Positions 20,707-29,657 of a DNA stretch of 64,000 nt are shown here, piece after piece. The stretch covers positions 48,185 to 112,184 of the forward strand of contig NZ_JALKEV010000018.1 in assembly GCF_023017105.1 (NCBI RefSeq), given 5' to 3'. The notes beneath the pieces are model-generated. The model had not been told where the DNA came from. It searched no databases and saw only the letters and a program-made list of their open reading frames with translations. The position numbers and the translations under genes are program-made. This DNA is from Halalkalibacter sp. APA_J-10(15) (GTDB lineage: Bacteria; Bacillota; Bacilli; Bacillales; Bacillaceae_D). Position 1 is the first letter of the stretch; each line of letters opens with the position of its first letter.

Positions 20707-20797
20707 GAGATCCACCCCTTTTGGTTTCGTACTATGTGAAACCTTTTCACGTCTTTTATCGGTTGCGCAGCAACTCGGGATGTCTGCGAACGCAACC

Positions 20798-21240
20798 TCA
20801 AATTGACACACCTTTTAGCAATAGCTGTTTCTGCGTACGAACAAGGACACTCGCTTCTAATCCGTCTGGATCTTGCATGATGCAATTGTTGCTAAACGCA
20901 CGTACAGGGTGATGGCGTCGACAAGAGACAACCTCGACAGACAAAGGGTCCATCTTGCCGTCAGTCACAACCGCCTTGAGAAAGCGGTTTGAGTTGTTGC
21001 CAGCAGAAAACAGCGTATCGATGATGACCGTGCCGGAAAATACTTGATCGAAGAAGCTAAGCAGATCAGACAGTGAACTTTTGTAACTCTTGAAGATCAC
21101 TAGCTTGTAGTACTCGCCACGAATGTCGTCCGCCAGATCATGAACCTCGTATCGCTCCGGTCGGACCGCTGTCGACTCTTGAATCGTCACGACACCATCT
21201 GTGACAACAAGTTCAACTTCTTTTGTTGCGTATTCAGTGT
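20798..21240 (-). pseudogene. Unrecognised protein, N-terminally truncated
   Basis: The frame is open from about 21256 (after a TAA) to 20798 and reads as real protein (for example GEYYKLVIFKSYKSSLSDLL and SAGNNSNRFLKAVVTDGKMD), but the upstream part has no ribosome site at any candidate start; the GTG at about 21190 is poorly placed. I do not recognise the family. It is probably the C-terminal part of a longer gene cut at about 21.25 kb. Confidence 0.4.
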
Positions 21241-21256
21241 GACCACCGGCTACTAT

Positions 21257-21566
21257 TAGTTAACAATCAGATCAGCATTGTTTAAAAATGAAACAAAATA
21301 CTGAAAGTGGGTGCTGTGATCCTTTAATGTAAGGTCTTTTAACCTTTCAAGTTCTTTTCACTAATGCATCTAACTGTTGCTTCGTTTTTTCTTAAGTTAA
21401 AGGAACTCCGTCATAAACGTTCTTTGTGAAATGCTTTTCACTCGCTTACGTTTACTTTGGTACCCTAATTTAAAATCCGCAAATTCTAAATCATGAATTG
21501 AACTATAGGGATAAAACTAACTTAATGTATGAAAGACGTTACCTTGGATAGGTTATCCGTTCTTTT
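21257..21566. other. Decayed region, no intact gene
   Basis: Short minus-strand frames with protein-like stretches (around 21380-21490) are interrupted by stops. No function can be given. The region separates decayed element DNA from the intact sugar-utilisation cargo. Confidence 0.4.
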
Positions 21567-21567
21567 A

Positions 21568-21614
21568 TAAAAAAGGCGTAACGATTGAATATTACTACTT
21601 GTTACGCCTTTTTC
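21568..21614. terminator. Bidirectional terminator downstream of the lacI-type gene
   Basis: AAAAAGGCGTAAC and GTTACGCCTTTTT form a 13-bp perfect stem, with A and T runs on both sides. On the minus strand it lies about 90 bp after the LacI-type gene stop. Confidence 0.85.
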
Positions 21615-21699
21615 ACTTAGTCTTGGTATTAAACAAATGCAACCACTTAATTAATAATTACATTATTTTAAAAAACTACATCTGTATCTAAACGAGCTT

Positions 21700-22734
21700 T
21701 TACGCTTTCTCTTTTTTAATACATGATTTTCTTTCAATGAGCTCCGTATCGATAAAAATCTTCATTTTATCATCTTCTTTATTATCGATTTCTCTAATAA
21801 GCTTTTCGACAGCAAGTGCTGCGATTTTGTCTTTTTTTACATGAATTGTAGTCAATTCAGGACTTACAATTTGAGACTCAACGATATTATCGAAACCAAT
21901 TACAGATAGATCAGCTGGAACGTTTATGTTTAATTCGATAAGTGATTTTATAACACTAATAGCCATATAGTCAGACTCACAAAATATTGCAGTAGGTAAG
22001 TTACCTTTTAATTCTAAAATAGATTCTTTAAACTCTTCGTGTACAGAGATATCGGTAGGTGACATTTGGAATGTATGTTCAGGTTTGATAGTTAGGTTAT
22101 TTTCTAGTATCGCTTTTTGAAAGCCTTTTTTCCTCATATCGAAATTGTACATACTGTAACTAGATTCAACGTAGCCAATTTCTTTATGTCCTAATTTTAT
22201 TAGGTATTCTCCTGCCTGGTATGCCCCAAAGACATTATTCATAAGGATAAAGTTAATATCTAAAGTTTCGTAGCAAGTATCTAGAACAATTAGATTAGGT
22301 TGTGTATCTGCAACTGTCTTGATTTGTTCTTCCGTTAAGTTAGTTCCAAGAAGTATAATACCAGAAGAACGTTGCTGCTTCTCCAGATTTACGATTTCCT
22401 GTTCCAGTGAATCAACATTAATGGAGGAAATGATTAACGAATATCCTTTCGATTTCATTGACTGATCTATATTGTTAATTAATTCCATAAAAAAGGACTG
22501 GGAATGATATTGTTCTGTAATAATTCCAGTATGAGTGCATGCAACAAAACGGAAAATCTTTGACTTGTTATTGTTCTGTCCCTTTGAAAATGGCTTTAGA
22601 GTATACCCGTTCTCCTCTGCAATTCTTAAAATTCTTTCTCTTGTTTCTTGACTAACCCCAGACTTTCCATTTAATGCCAATGAAACTGCAGATTTGGAAA
22701 CAGAGGCAATCTTCGCAATATCATCTATTTTCAT
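21700..22734 (-). CDS. LacI-family transcriptional regulator
   Basis: 344 residues from ATG 22734. The N-terminal helix-turn-helix and hinge (MKIDDIAKIASVSKSAVSLALNG) are typical; the rest is a periplasmic-binding-protein-like effector domain (GIILLGTNLT, SYSMYNFDMRKKGFQKAI, PADLSVIGFDNI, LTTIHVKKDKIA). It diverges from the isomerase-transketolase-kinase-PTS genes, so it most likely represses them and senses the sugar or a phosphorylated intermediate. The shared 356-bp intergenic region contains a cre-like site. Confidence 0.9.
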   Translation of the reverse strand: MKIDDIAKIASVSKSAVSLALNGKSGVSQETRERILRIAEENGYTLKPFSKGQNNNKSKIFRFVACTHTGIITEQYHSQSFFMELINNIDQSMKSKGYSLIISSINVDSLEQEIVNLEKQQRSSGIILLGTNLTEEQIKTVADTQPNLIVLDTCYETLDINFILMNNVFGAYQAGEYLIKLGHKEIGYVESSYSMYNFDMRKKGFQKAILENNLTIKPEHTFQMSPTDISVHEEFKESILELKGNLPTAIFCESDYMAISVIKSLIELNINVPADLSVIGFDNIVESQIVSPELTTIHVKKDKIAALAVEKLIREIDNKEDDKMKIFIDTELIERKSCIKKEKA

Positions 22735-23090
22735 TTATACCAACCGCCTTCATAAATGTTTATTTTAAAAAAGGATCTATGTAATATTAGTTTAGTTATT
22801 AAGTTTAGTTGTGTCAATCTAATTGAAAATTAAGATTCACAAAGAGTTTATTTAGAATTTTGTATGAATTAAATAATTTAGTTTAGTAAAATAAGATAAA
22901 CAAAAACTAAAAGAAAGCACTTACATTTTTATTTTTTGATGTTTTTTTATATAAAAATGTTGACTTTTTTTTATTTAAGGTGTTAAAGTCTTCTTAAGAG
23001 GTACTTACTTTTGAAAAAAAGAAAATTAATTTCTGTTTGTTTAGTTTTGGTTTATAAGTTTGTTTAGTATAGGTTAGTAGGGGGAGTGAA
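22735..23090. promoter_or_regulatory. Divergent promoter region with TTTAGT repeats and a cre-like site
   Basis: 22912-22925 read on the minus strand is TGTAAGTGCTTTCT, one mismatch from the CcpA cre consensus. TTTAGT or GTTTAGT recurs at about 22788, 22801, 22877, 22882, 23040 and 23064, on the same strand, which may reflect a regulator's half-sites or simple AT bias. Both the regulator gene and the catabolic operon would be transcribed from here. Confidence 0.5.
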
Positions 23091-24527
23091 ATGGATAGGT
23101 TAAAATTAGGCTTTGCACCAACGAGGAGATTTGTATTTAGTAAAGAGGACGCGTATAAGCATAAAGAGTTAATCATAGAGAAAATAAAAAGCTTTGGGTT
23201 AAATATAGAAATTGTTGATTTAGAAGGAATTAATGAGGAAGGGCTCCTATATGACCGTTCTGATGAGGTGGCGATAGTAAATCGGTTTAGAGAGGGAGGG
23301 GTAGACGCTGTTTTTTTTCCGCATTGTAATTTTGGTACAGAAGATCTAGTTGCTAAGATAGCAAAAGCGATTGATAAACCTGTATTGATTTGGGGGCCGA
23401 GAGATGAAGCTCCTCTTGAAAATGGAATGCGACTAAGGGACACACAGTGTGGAATATTTGCTACTGGAAAGGTACTTCGTAGGTTTAATGTACCGTTTAC
23501 TTACATCACGAACAGTGCAGTAGATTCTGAAGTTTTCCAAAGAGGATTTAAAAACTTTATTGGAGCAGCAAATGTTGTAAAGCAATTTAAGCAACTGAGA
23601 ATTCTCCAAATTTCAACTAGGCCATCTGATTTTTGGTCTGTTATTTGTAACGAAGGGGAGTTGTTAGAGAAGTTTGGAATTCAAATTTATCCGATAACTC
23701 TAGACCAAATAAAACAGAAAACGTTGGAAGTTGAGAATGAGAGAAGTGCAGAATTTGAGAAAGCGGTGAATCATATTAAAGAAACACTAGACTGGAGCTC
23801 TGTTGATGAAGAGCATGTTTATCGTATTGCAGCACTAAAAGTGGCGATGAAGCAATATGCGAAAGAAACGGGCTGTTCGGCTATTGCGATCCAGTGCTGG
23901 TCAACATTACAAGATATTATTGGAATTATGCCGTGTCTGGCCAATGCGATCTTAACTGATGAACAAATCCCAGTAACCTGCGAAACGGATATCCATGGTG
24001 CGATAACATCGATTATGGTGCAAGCAGCGACCTTAAATACTGTACCGACGTTCTTCGCAGATATTACCATTCGACATCCGGAAAATCCGAATGGAGAGTT
24101 ATTATTCCACTGTGGGAATTTTCCTGTTTCGTTGAGTGTAGAAGAAAAACCAAGACTAGAAAAGCATTTCTTGTTTGAAGATCACTCTCCAGGTACACAT
24201 GAAGGGGAAGTGAAAGGTGGAGAAATGACCATTGCTCGCTTCGATGGGGATCATGGAGAGTACTCTATTTTTCTAGGAAAAGCTAAGGGAATTGAAGGTC
24301 CGTATTCTAGGGGATCTTATGTATGGGTTGAAGTAAATGATTGGCCGTTATGGGAAGAGAAATTGGTTAAAGGACCATATATTCATCATTCTACTGGAAT
24401 TCATGCCAATGTCATTCCTGTGATATATGAGGCATGTCAATATATTCCTGGGTTAACTCCAGATCCTGTGGATCCTGCAGAAGAAGAAATTCGTGCATGG
24501 TTACGTGGTAGTGACATTAATTATTAA
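23091..24527 (+). CDS. L-fucose/L-arabinose isomerase-like protein, candidate apiose isomerase
   Basis: 478 residues from ATG 23091 behind GGGGGAG. The fold is that of the fucose isomerase family: an N-terminal Rossmann-like part (VDAVFFPHCNFGTEDLVAKIAKAIDKPVLIWGPRD), a middle domain with AIAIQCWSTLQDIIG and CETDIHGAITSI, and a C-terminal beta domain ending in HHSTGIHANVIPVIYEACQY. Enzymes of this type interconvert aldoses and ketoses with a divalent metal. The family does not fix the substrate. As the first gene before a split transketolase and an FGGY kinase, and with an apiosidase-like gene downstream, I infer D-apiose to D-apulose; another aldose is possible. Confidence 0.8.
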   Translation: MDRLKLGFAPTRRFVFSKEDAYKHKELIIEKIKSFGLNIEIVDLEGINEEGLLYDRSDEVAIVNRFREGGVDAVFFPHCNFGTEDLVAKIAKAIDKPVLIWGPRDEAPLENGMRLRDTQCGIFATGKVLRRFNVPFTYITNSAVDSEVFQRGFKNFIGAANVVKQFKQLRILQISTRPSDFWSVICNEGELLEKFGIQIYPITLDQIKQKTLEVENERSAEFEKAVNHIKETLDWSSVDEEHVYRIAALKVAMKQYAKETGCSAIAIQCWSTLQDIIGIMPCLANAILTDEQIPVTCETDIHGAITSIMVQAATLNTVPTFFADITIRHPENPNGELLFHCGNFPVSLSVEEKPRLEKHFLFEDHSPGTHEGEVKGGEMTIARFDGDHGEYSIFLGKAKGIEGPYSRGSYVWVEVNDWPLWEEKLVKGPYIHHSTGIHANVIPVIYEACQYIPGLTPDPVDPAEEEIRAWLRGSDINY

Positions 24528-24545
24528 TTCTATGGAGGGACTTAT

Positions 24546-25376
24546 ATGACAGAGTTAAACCGTTTAAACCGTAAAGCAGTTGAAATAAGAAAATCTTTGC
24601 TTGAAATGATTTATGAAGCAGGCACTGGTCACACGGGATCGTCATTATCGAATACTGATATTTTAGTAGCTTTATATTATGGGGTGATGAAAATAGACCC
24701 GAACAACCCGAATTGGGAAGAGCGCGATCGTTATATTCAAAGTAAAGGTCACGCAGTTGAATCCTATTGGGCAGTATTAGCAGATAAAGGGTTCTTTCCT
24801 AAGGAGGAGTTGAAAACGTTCTCCAAATATAATTCTAGATTAATAGGGCATCCAAATAATAAGGTTCCAGGTGTCGAAATGAACACAGGGGCATTAGGAC
24901 ATGGTTTATCTGTATCTGTAGGTATGGCATTATCTGCCAAGATGGATAAGAAAACTATTAGAGTTTTCACTTTAATGGGGGATGGAGAATTAGCTGAAGG
25001 TTCAGTATGGGAAGCAGCGATGTCAGCGGCGCAGTATAAGCTTGATAACCTAATAGGAATCATCGATAGAAATCGATTACAGATTTCAGGTACTACAGAT
25101 GATGTAATGAGCAATGAACCACTTGATAAAAAATGGGAAAGTTTTGGATGGCATGTTATTCAGGTAGACGGTAATGATGTAGGAGAATTAGTGAGAGTCT
25201 TTAATGAAGCACTACAAATCACTGGCAAGCCTACAATCATTCTGGCTAATACGGTTAAAGGAAAGGGAATTTCAATAGCAGAAAATGTTGAAAGTTGGCA
25301 CCATCATGTTCCAACGAAGGAAGAGTATAAAATAGCTATGCAAGAACTTTCTGAGCGATTGGAGGAATTAGCGTGA
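24546..25376 (+). CDS. Transketolase N-terminal subunit, possibly apulose-4-phosphate transketolase subunit A
   Basis: 276 residues from ATG 24546 behind GGAGGGAC. It carries the thiamine-diphosphate-binding half of a two-subunit transketolase: GTGHTGSSLSNTDIL at about 27-41, KGHAVESYW, NTGALGHGLSVSVGMAL, and the GDG...N cofactor motif GDGELAEGSVWEAAMSAA followed by DNLIGIIDRN. The other half is the next gene, whose GTG overlaps this stop by four bases. Split transketolases include AptA/AptB, which cleave apulose 4-phosphate; the genomic company here (isomerase, FGGY kinase, apiosidase-like) favours that role, but ordinary pentose-phosphate activity cannot be excluded. Confidence 0.85.
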   Translation: MTELNRLNRKAVEIRKSLLEMIYEAGTGHTGSSLSNTDILVALYYGVMKIDPNNPNWEERDRYIQSKGHAVESYWAVLADKGFFPKEELKTFSKYNSRLIGHPNNKVPGVEMNTGALGHGLSVSVGMALSAKMDKKTIRVFTLMGDGELAEGSVWEAAMSAAQYKLDNLIGIIDRNRLQISGTTDDVMSNEPLDKKWESFGWHVIQVDGNDVGELVRVFNEALQITGKPTIILANTVKGKGISIAENVESWHHHVPTKEEYKIAMQELSERLEELA

Positions 25377-26341
25377 ATAACGTAGCACTAAAGAAAAATG
25401 CTGAAAAGAATCAAATTGCAAATCGGAAAGTAATCAGTGATACATTATTAGATTTGGCGATGGAAAAGAAGGAAATACTTGTGTTAACTAGTGATTCCAG
25501 AGGGTCTGCTTCTATGGTTCCTTTCGGAGAAACACTACCTGAACAGTTAGTAGAAGTAGGGATTGCAGAACAAAACTTAGTCGGGGTATCTGCTGGGTTA
25601 GCTGCTTCTGGTAAGAAACCTTTTGTGGCTTCACCCGCTTGCTTTCTAAGCATGCGTAGTATTGAACAAATTAAAGTTGATATTGCTTATTCTGGAACGA
25701 ATGTGAAATTGATTGGAATTAGTGGTGGTGTTAGTTACGGGGCGCTGGGTATGTCCCATCATTCCCTACAAGATTTAGCTGTTACGAGAGCGATACCTGG
25801 TTTACATGTAATGATGCCGGCTGATCGTCATGAAGCAAAGAAAATGATTGAAGCTTTAGTGGATTATCCTACTCCTGTTTATTTGAGGATTGGAAGAAAC
25901 CCTGTGGAAGACTGTTATGTAAATGAGGATTATCGTTTTGTGATTGGGAAGGCGGTTACGATGCATGAGGGGGACGATCTAACCATTATTGCTATTGGTG
26001 AGACGGTGAGAGTTGCTCTTGATACGGCTGGTGTACTTAAAGCAGAGGGCTTTGAATGTAGAGTCCTTAATATGCATACGATTAAACCTTTAGATGAGGA
26101 AGCTATTATTAAAGCAGCTAGAGAAACAGGTCGTATCATCACGATTGAAGAACATAGTATTTATGGTGGGCTTGGTTCAGCTGTGGCAGAGGTCGTCTCA
26201 CAAAACCATCCTGTTCCAGTCCAGGTTATAGGTATTCCTGATGAACCAGCAGTAACGGGGAATACAAAAGAAGTGTTTGAACATTATGGTCTGAGTGCAG
26301 AGAATGTTTCAAGCATTGCAAAAAAGATGATAAGTAACTAG
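25373..26341 (+). CDS. Transketolase C-terminal subunit, possibly apulose-4-phosphate transketolase subunit B
   Basis: 322 residues from a GTG at 25373 behind GGAGGAATT. It contains the pyrimidine-binding domain with the catalytic glutamate in VEVGIAEQNLVGVSAGLAASG and the GALGMSHHSLQDLAVTRAIPG loop, then the C-terminal transketolase domain (FECRVLNMHTIKPLDEEAI, TIEEHSIYGGLGSAVAE). Coupled to the preceding subunit by a 4-bp overlap, it should form an alpha2beta2 enzyme. Substrate assignment rests on the cluster, as for the partner. Confidence 0.85.
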   Translation: MNNVALKKNAEKNQIANRKVISDTLLDLAMEKKEILVLTSDSRGSASMVPFGETLPEQLVEVGIAEQNLVGVSAGLAASGKKPFVASPACFLSMRSIEQIKVDIAYSGTNVKLIGISGGVSYGALGMSHHSLQDLAVTRAIPGLHVMMPADRHEAKKMIEALVDYPTPVYLRIGRNPVEDCYVNEDYRFVIGKAVTMHEGDDLTIIAIGETVRVALDTAGVLKAEGFECRVLNMHTIKPLDEEAIIKAARETGRIITIEEHSIYGGLGSAVAEVVSQNHPVPVQVIGIPDEPAVTGNTKEVFEHYGLSAENVSSIAKKMISN

Positions 26342-26353
26342 GAGGTTGCTGTT

Positions 26354-27838
26354 ATGAATGATAGTTATATTCTAGCTATAGACCAAAGCACCTCTGGGAC
26401 AAAGGCTCTTCTTGTAAATCGACAGGGTTCAATAATTGCAAAAGAGACAGCAATGCACAAACAAATATATCCTCAATCGGGTTGGGTAGAACATGACCCG
26501 ATTGAGATATATGAAAATGTAAAGAAAGTAATCAATAAAATAGCTCGGTCCAATCATGAAATTATAGACAAAATGAAGACCCTTACAATAACGAATCAAC
26601 GGGAGACAGTAGTTGTTTGGGATAAACAAACCGGCAAACCAGTTTACAATGCTATCGTCTGGCAATGTCGTAGAACGACCGCGGTATGTGAACGCTTAAA
26701 ACAAGAGGGACATGAAGAGACGGTTCGTACGAAAACAGGATTAACAATCGATCCTTATTTCTCTGCATCAAAAGTAAAGTGGATTTTAGATAATGTTTCA
26801 GGAATAAGATCGCGTGCACAGAAAGGTGAACTTTTACTTGGGACAATTGATAGTTGGTTAATTTGGAAACTTACACAAGGTAAGGTTCATGCCACAGATG
26901 TTACAAATGCGAGTAGAACACTGTTATTTAATATTAGGTCAATGAATTGGGATGAACAGTTACTTGAAATCTTTCAAATTCCGCAGTCAATGCTACCTGA
27001 AGTACAATCATCTGATACTTATTTTGGGTTAGTAGAAGATAGTGTTTTAAAAGTACCTCCAGTTTCCATATCAGGAGTAATAGGAGACTCGCAAGCGGCT
27101 TTATTTGCTCAGCGCTGTTTTGAAAAAGGGATGGCGAAAGCAACTTTTGGTACTGGAACTTCCGTAATGGTTTTTACAGATCAATTGGAAGATGTGAATG
27201 AAGGTTTAGTTACTTCTGTAGCTTGGGGATATTCCGGAAAGATTCATTATGCGTTAGAAGGAATCATCAATACAACAGGTGACATTATCCGTTGGATGAA
27301 AGATGATCTTACCTTATTTCATAGTTTTGAAGAAGCGGAGCGATTAGTGGGAAAGCTTGAGAATAATGGAGGAGTTTATTTAGTTCCTGCCTTTGTTGGA
27401 TTAGGAGCACCTTACTGGAGTCCGAGTACACGAGCTGGAATTATAGGGATGAGTAGAAATACTAGTAAAGCTCACATTGTAAGAGCGGGACTTGAGAGCA
27501 TTGTTTATCAGGTAAAAGATATTTTACAACTAATATATGAAGAAACAAATGTTGAGGTCAAAGAATTAAGAGTAGATGGTGGTGCAACAACAAATGTGTT
27601 TTTAATGCAATATCTTGCTGATGTACTTGGAATTAAAGTGATTGTTTCATCTGTTTCGGAGTTATCTGCTTTAGGGTCAGTCTATCTTGGGGGGTTAGGT
27701 ACGGGTATATGGAATTCCGGGGGGGAAATCAGCAAACTCAATAGAGAAAAGCGGGTCTTTAAGCCGAAAATGAGTCAAAAAACTAGAGAAAAATACTATT
27801 CGGAATGGAAAAATGCTATTCAATCGTTATTAATATGA
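26354..27838 (+). CDS. FGGY-family carbohydrate kinase, candidate apulose kinase
   Basis: 494 residues from ATG 26354 behind AGGAGG. The N-terminal ATPase-fold start (YILAIDQSTSGTKALLVN), the Asp-containing GVIGDSQAALF region, FGTGTSVMVF, and the second-domain motif ELRVDGGATTNVFLMQYLADVLG are those of glycerol/xylulose/gluconate kinases. Family membership does not give the sugar. Placed after a ketose-forming isomerase and a split transketolase, the expected product is a ketose phosphate; I infer D-apulose 4-phosphate. It ends the first gene block; a 303-bp gap with a cre-like site precedes the PTS gene. Confidence 0.85.
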   Translation: MNDSYILAIDQSTSGTKALLVNRQGSIIAKETAMHKQIYPQSGWVEHDPIEIYENVKKVINKIARSNHEIIDKMKTLTITNQRETVVVWDKQTGKPVYNAIVWQCRRTTAVCERLKQEGHEETVRTKTGLTIDPYFSASKVKWILDNVSGIRSRAQKGELLLGTIDSWLIWKLTQGKVHATDVTNASRTLLFNIRSMNWDEQLLEIFQIPQSMLPEVQSSDTYFGLVEDSVLKVPPVSISGVIGDSQAALFAQRCFEKGMAKATFGTGTSVMVFTDQLEDVNEGLVTSVAWGYSGKIHYALEGIINTTGDIIRWMKDDLTLFHSFEEAERLVGKLENNGGVYLVPAFVGLGAPYWSPSTRAGIIGMSRNTSKAHIVRAGLESIVYQVKDILQLIYEETNVEVKELRVDGGATTNVFLMQYLADVLGIKVIVSSVSELSALGSVYLGGLGTGIWNSGGEISKLNREKRVFKPKMSQKTREKYYSEWKNAIQSLLI

Positions 27839-28141
27839 ATCATTATTTTCTTGATTAAAATCTTATATTTAGATAATCTATCGGCTATAAATGATTTCGT
27901 ATTAATTTTGTAAGCGCATTATTTCGATCTAGGTTTAAGTAAAAACCTACGTGTAATGATAGGGAATTTTTCTATTTGGCTAATAATGATTCTTTAAAAT
28001 CTAATCCATTATCTAAAAATGCTTTCATTTATTTAAGGAATAATTGTTTGATATAAATTTAGAATATTCACAGAGATTATTCCGTTTTAGAACGAAGTAT
28101 CACATTACTCTAGTATAAAAATAAGATTGGAGGACTGAAAC
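27839..28141 (+). promoter_or_regulatory. Promoter region of the PTS gene with a cre-like site
   Basis: No gene. TGTAAGCGCATTAT at 27909-27922 is one mismatch from the cre consensus and closely matches sites at 22912 (minus strand), 37174 and 39739. The PTS gene's own ribosome site is TTGGAGGAC just before 28142. A separate promoter for PTS-hydrolase genes is likely, but no clear -35/-10 pair stands out. Confidence 0.5.
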
Positions 28142-29542
28142 ATGAGTTACGAAAAACTTGCCAAGCAAATTGTTCAAGAGGTTGGAGGGAAAGGAAATAT
28201 TCATAGTGTAATCCACTGTGTTACACGGTTAAGGTTCAAGCTTAAAGATGAATCTCTTGCGAATACAGAGGTTATAAAGGGCTTAGATGGGATCATGACT
28301 GTTATACAAAAAGGTGGGCAATACCAGGTAGTTATTGGTGATCATGTTCCGATTGTTTTTGCGGAAGTAACAAAATTAATTGGAAAAGATGTTTCTGAGG
28401 AAAGTGAATCTACTGATACATCTTCTGAAGAGAGAGGTAGTTTATTTAGTAAGTTTGTCTCACTCTTGTCAGGTATATTTATGCCTATAATGGGAGTATT
28501 GGCTGCCGCAGGTATCTTAAAAGGGTTTTTAGTTGCTTTAACTGTCCTTGGGTGGATGTCTGAAGATATGGGTGTTTATACAATTCTATTTACTGCTTCA
28601 GATGCTCTCTTTTACTTTTTACCGATTTTACTAGGTTTTACGGTAGGTAAGACATTTAACACAAATCCATTTATCACAGCTACTGTTGGGGCTTCCCTTG
28701 TTTATCCTACGATGATAGATATATATAATGCAGGTGAATCTTTAACTTTTCTTCAAATACCGGTTGTGCTAATGAATTATACGCAGTCTGTTATTCCAAT
28801 TATTCTTGCTGGATTTTTAGTAGCAAAATTTGAGAAAGTACTTCTTAAGGTTATTCCGAAAGCGTTGCAATTAATTTTTGTACCTTTATTTATTATAGTG
28901 ACGATTGTTCCTATATCATTTATTGTAATTGGACCACTGTCTGTAAATGCAAGTCAATTATTAGCTGATGGGGCTATGGCTTTGTATAGTTTAAGTCCGG
29001 TAATTACAGGTCTGTTGCTTGCTGGAATTTGGCAAGTTGCAGTTATGTTTGGTCTTCACTGGGCGTTTATTCCGATTATGATCAATAATGTCTTTACTAT
29101 CGGTTTCGACCCAATTAATGGCTTATTATACTGTACAGTTTTTGCACAAACAGGCGCAGCTTTAGCCATTGTTTTCAGAGCAAAAGAAGCCAAACTAAAG
29201 TCCTTGTCAACAACAGCGACAATTTCAGGATTTCTAGGGATTACTGAGCCGGCTATCTATGGTGTAAACTTGCCACTTAAACGTCCATTTCTTTTCGGGT
29301 GTATAGGTGGAGGATTGGGTGGCGCAACGGCAGGTTTTTTCAGTGCAAGTATGTTTGGAGGCTTTGCATCTGGAGGTATCTTTGGTATACCGATGTTTAT
29401 TAACCCTGAAGGTCTTTCATTACAATTTTATGGATTTACCTTATCGTTACTTGTGGCTTTAGTTACTGCATTTGTTTTAACATATTTGTTTGGTTATAGT
29501 AGAGAGCTTGCGGTAAAGCAAATCGAAAAAAAGAGCACATAA
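28142..29542 (+). CDS. PTS beta-glucoside-type transporter subunit IIBC
   Basis: 466 residues from ATG 28142. The IIB domain (1-80) has the phosphorylated cysteine Cys26 in VIHCVTRLRFKL. After an acidic linker the IIC domain runs from about 105 to 460 with about ten membrane segments; motifs FMPIMGVLAAAGILKG, ITEPAIYGVNLPLKRPF and GGGLGGATAGF are typical of the glucose/beta-glucoside superfamily. A fused IIA is absent but is supplied by a separate gene at 31035. It would import and 6-phosphorylate a glucoside at the membrane. Unlike many bgl systems there is no antiterminator gene nearby. Confidence 0.92.
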   Translation: MSYEKLAKQIVQEVGGKGNIHSVIHCVTRLRFKLKDESLANTEVIKGLDGIMTVIQKGGQYQVVIGDHVPIVFAEVTKLIGKDVSEESESTDTSSEERGSLFSKFVSLLSGIFMPIMGVLAAAGILKGFLVALTVLGWMSEDMGVYTILFTASDALFYFLPILLGFTVGKTFNTNPFITATVGASLVYPTMIDIYNAGESLTFLQIPVVLMNYTQSVIPIILAGFLVAKFEKVLLKVIPKALQLIFVPLFIIVTIVPISFIVIGPLSVNASQLLADGAMALYSLSPVITGLLLAGIWQVAVMFGLHWAFIPIMINNVFTIGFDPINGLLYCTVFAQTGAALAIVFRAKEAKLKSLSTTATISGFLGITEPAIYGVNLPLKRPFLFGCIGGGLGGATAGFFSASMFGGFASGGIFGIPMFINPEGLSLQFYGFTLSLLVALVTAFVLTYLFGYSRELAVKQIEKKST

Positions 29543-29597
29543 AATCCTTTTTAATAAGCAGAATTTCATAGAACTTTAACTATAAAGTGTAAATAGA

Positions 29598-29635
29598 AAG
29601 AGGGGATAGTTTAAAAAACTATCTTCTCTTGCTAT
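29598..29635 (+). terminator. Hairpin between PTS and apiosidase-like genes
   Basis: AGAGGGGATAGTTT pairs with AACTATCTTCTCT (about 29600-29629), with G-T wobbles, followed by TGCTATT rather than a strong T-run. It may be a weak terminator or processing site that lowers downstream expression. Confidence 0.5.
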
Positions 29636-29657
29636 TAAATAGGAGGGAGATTTCATT

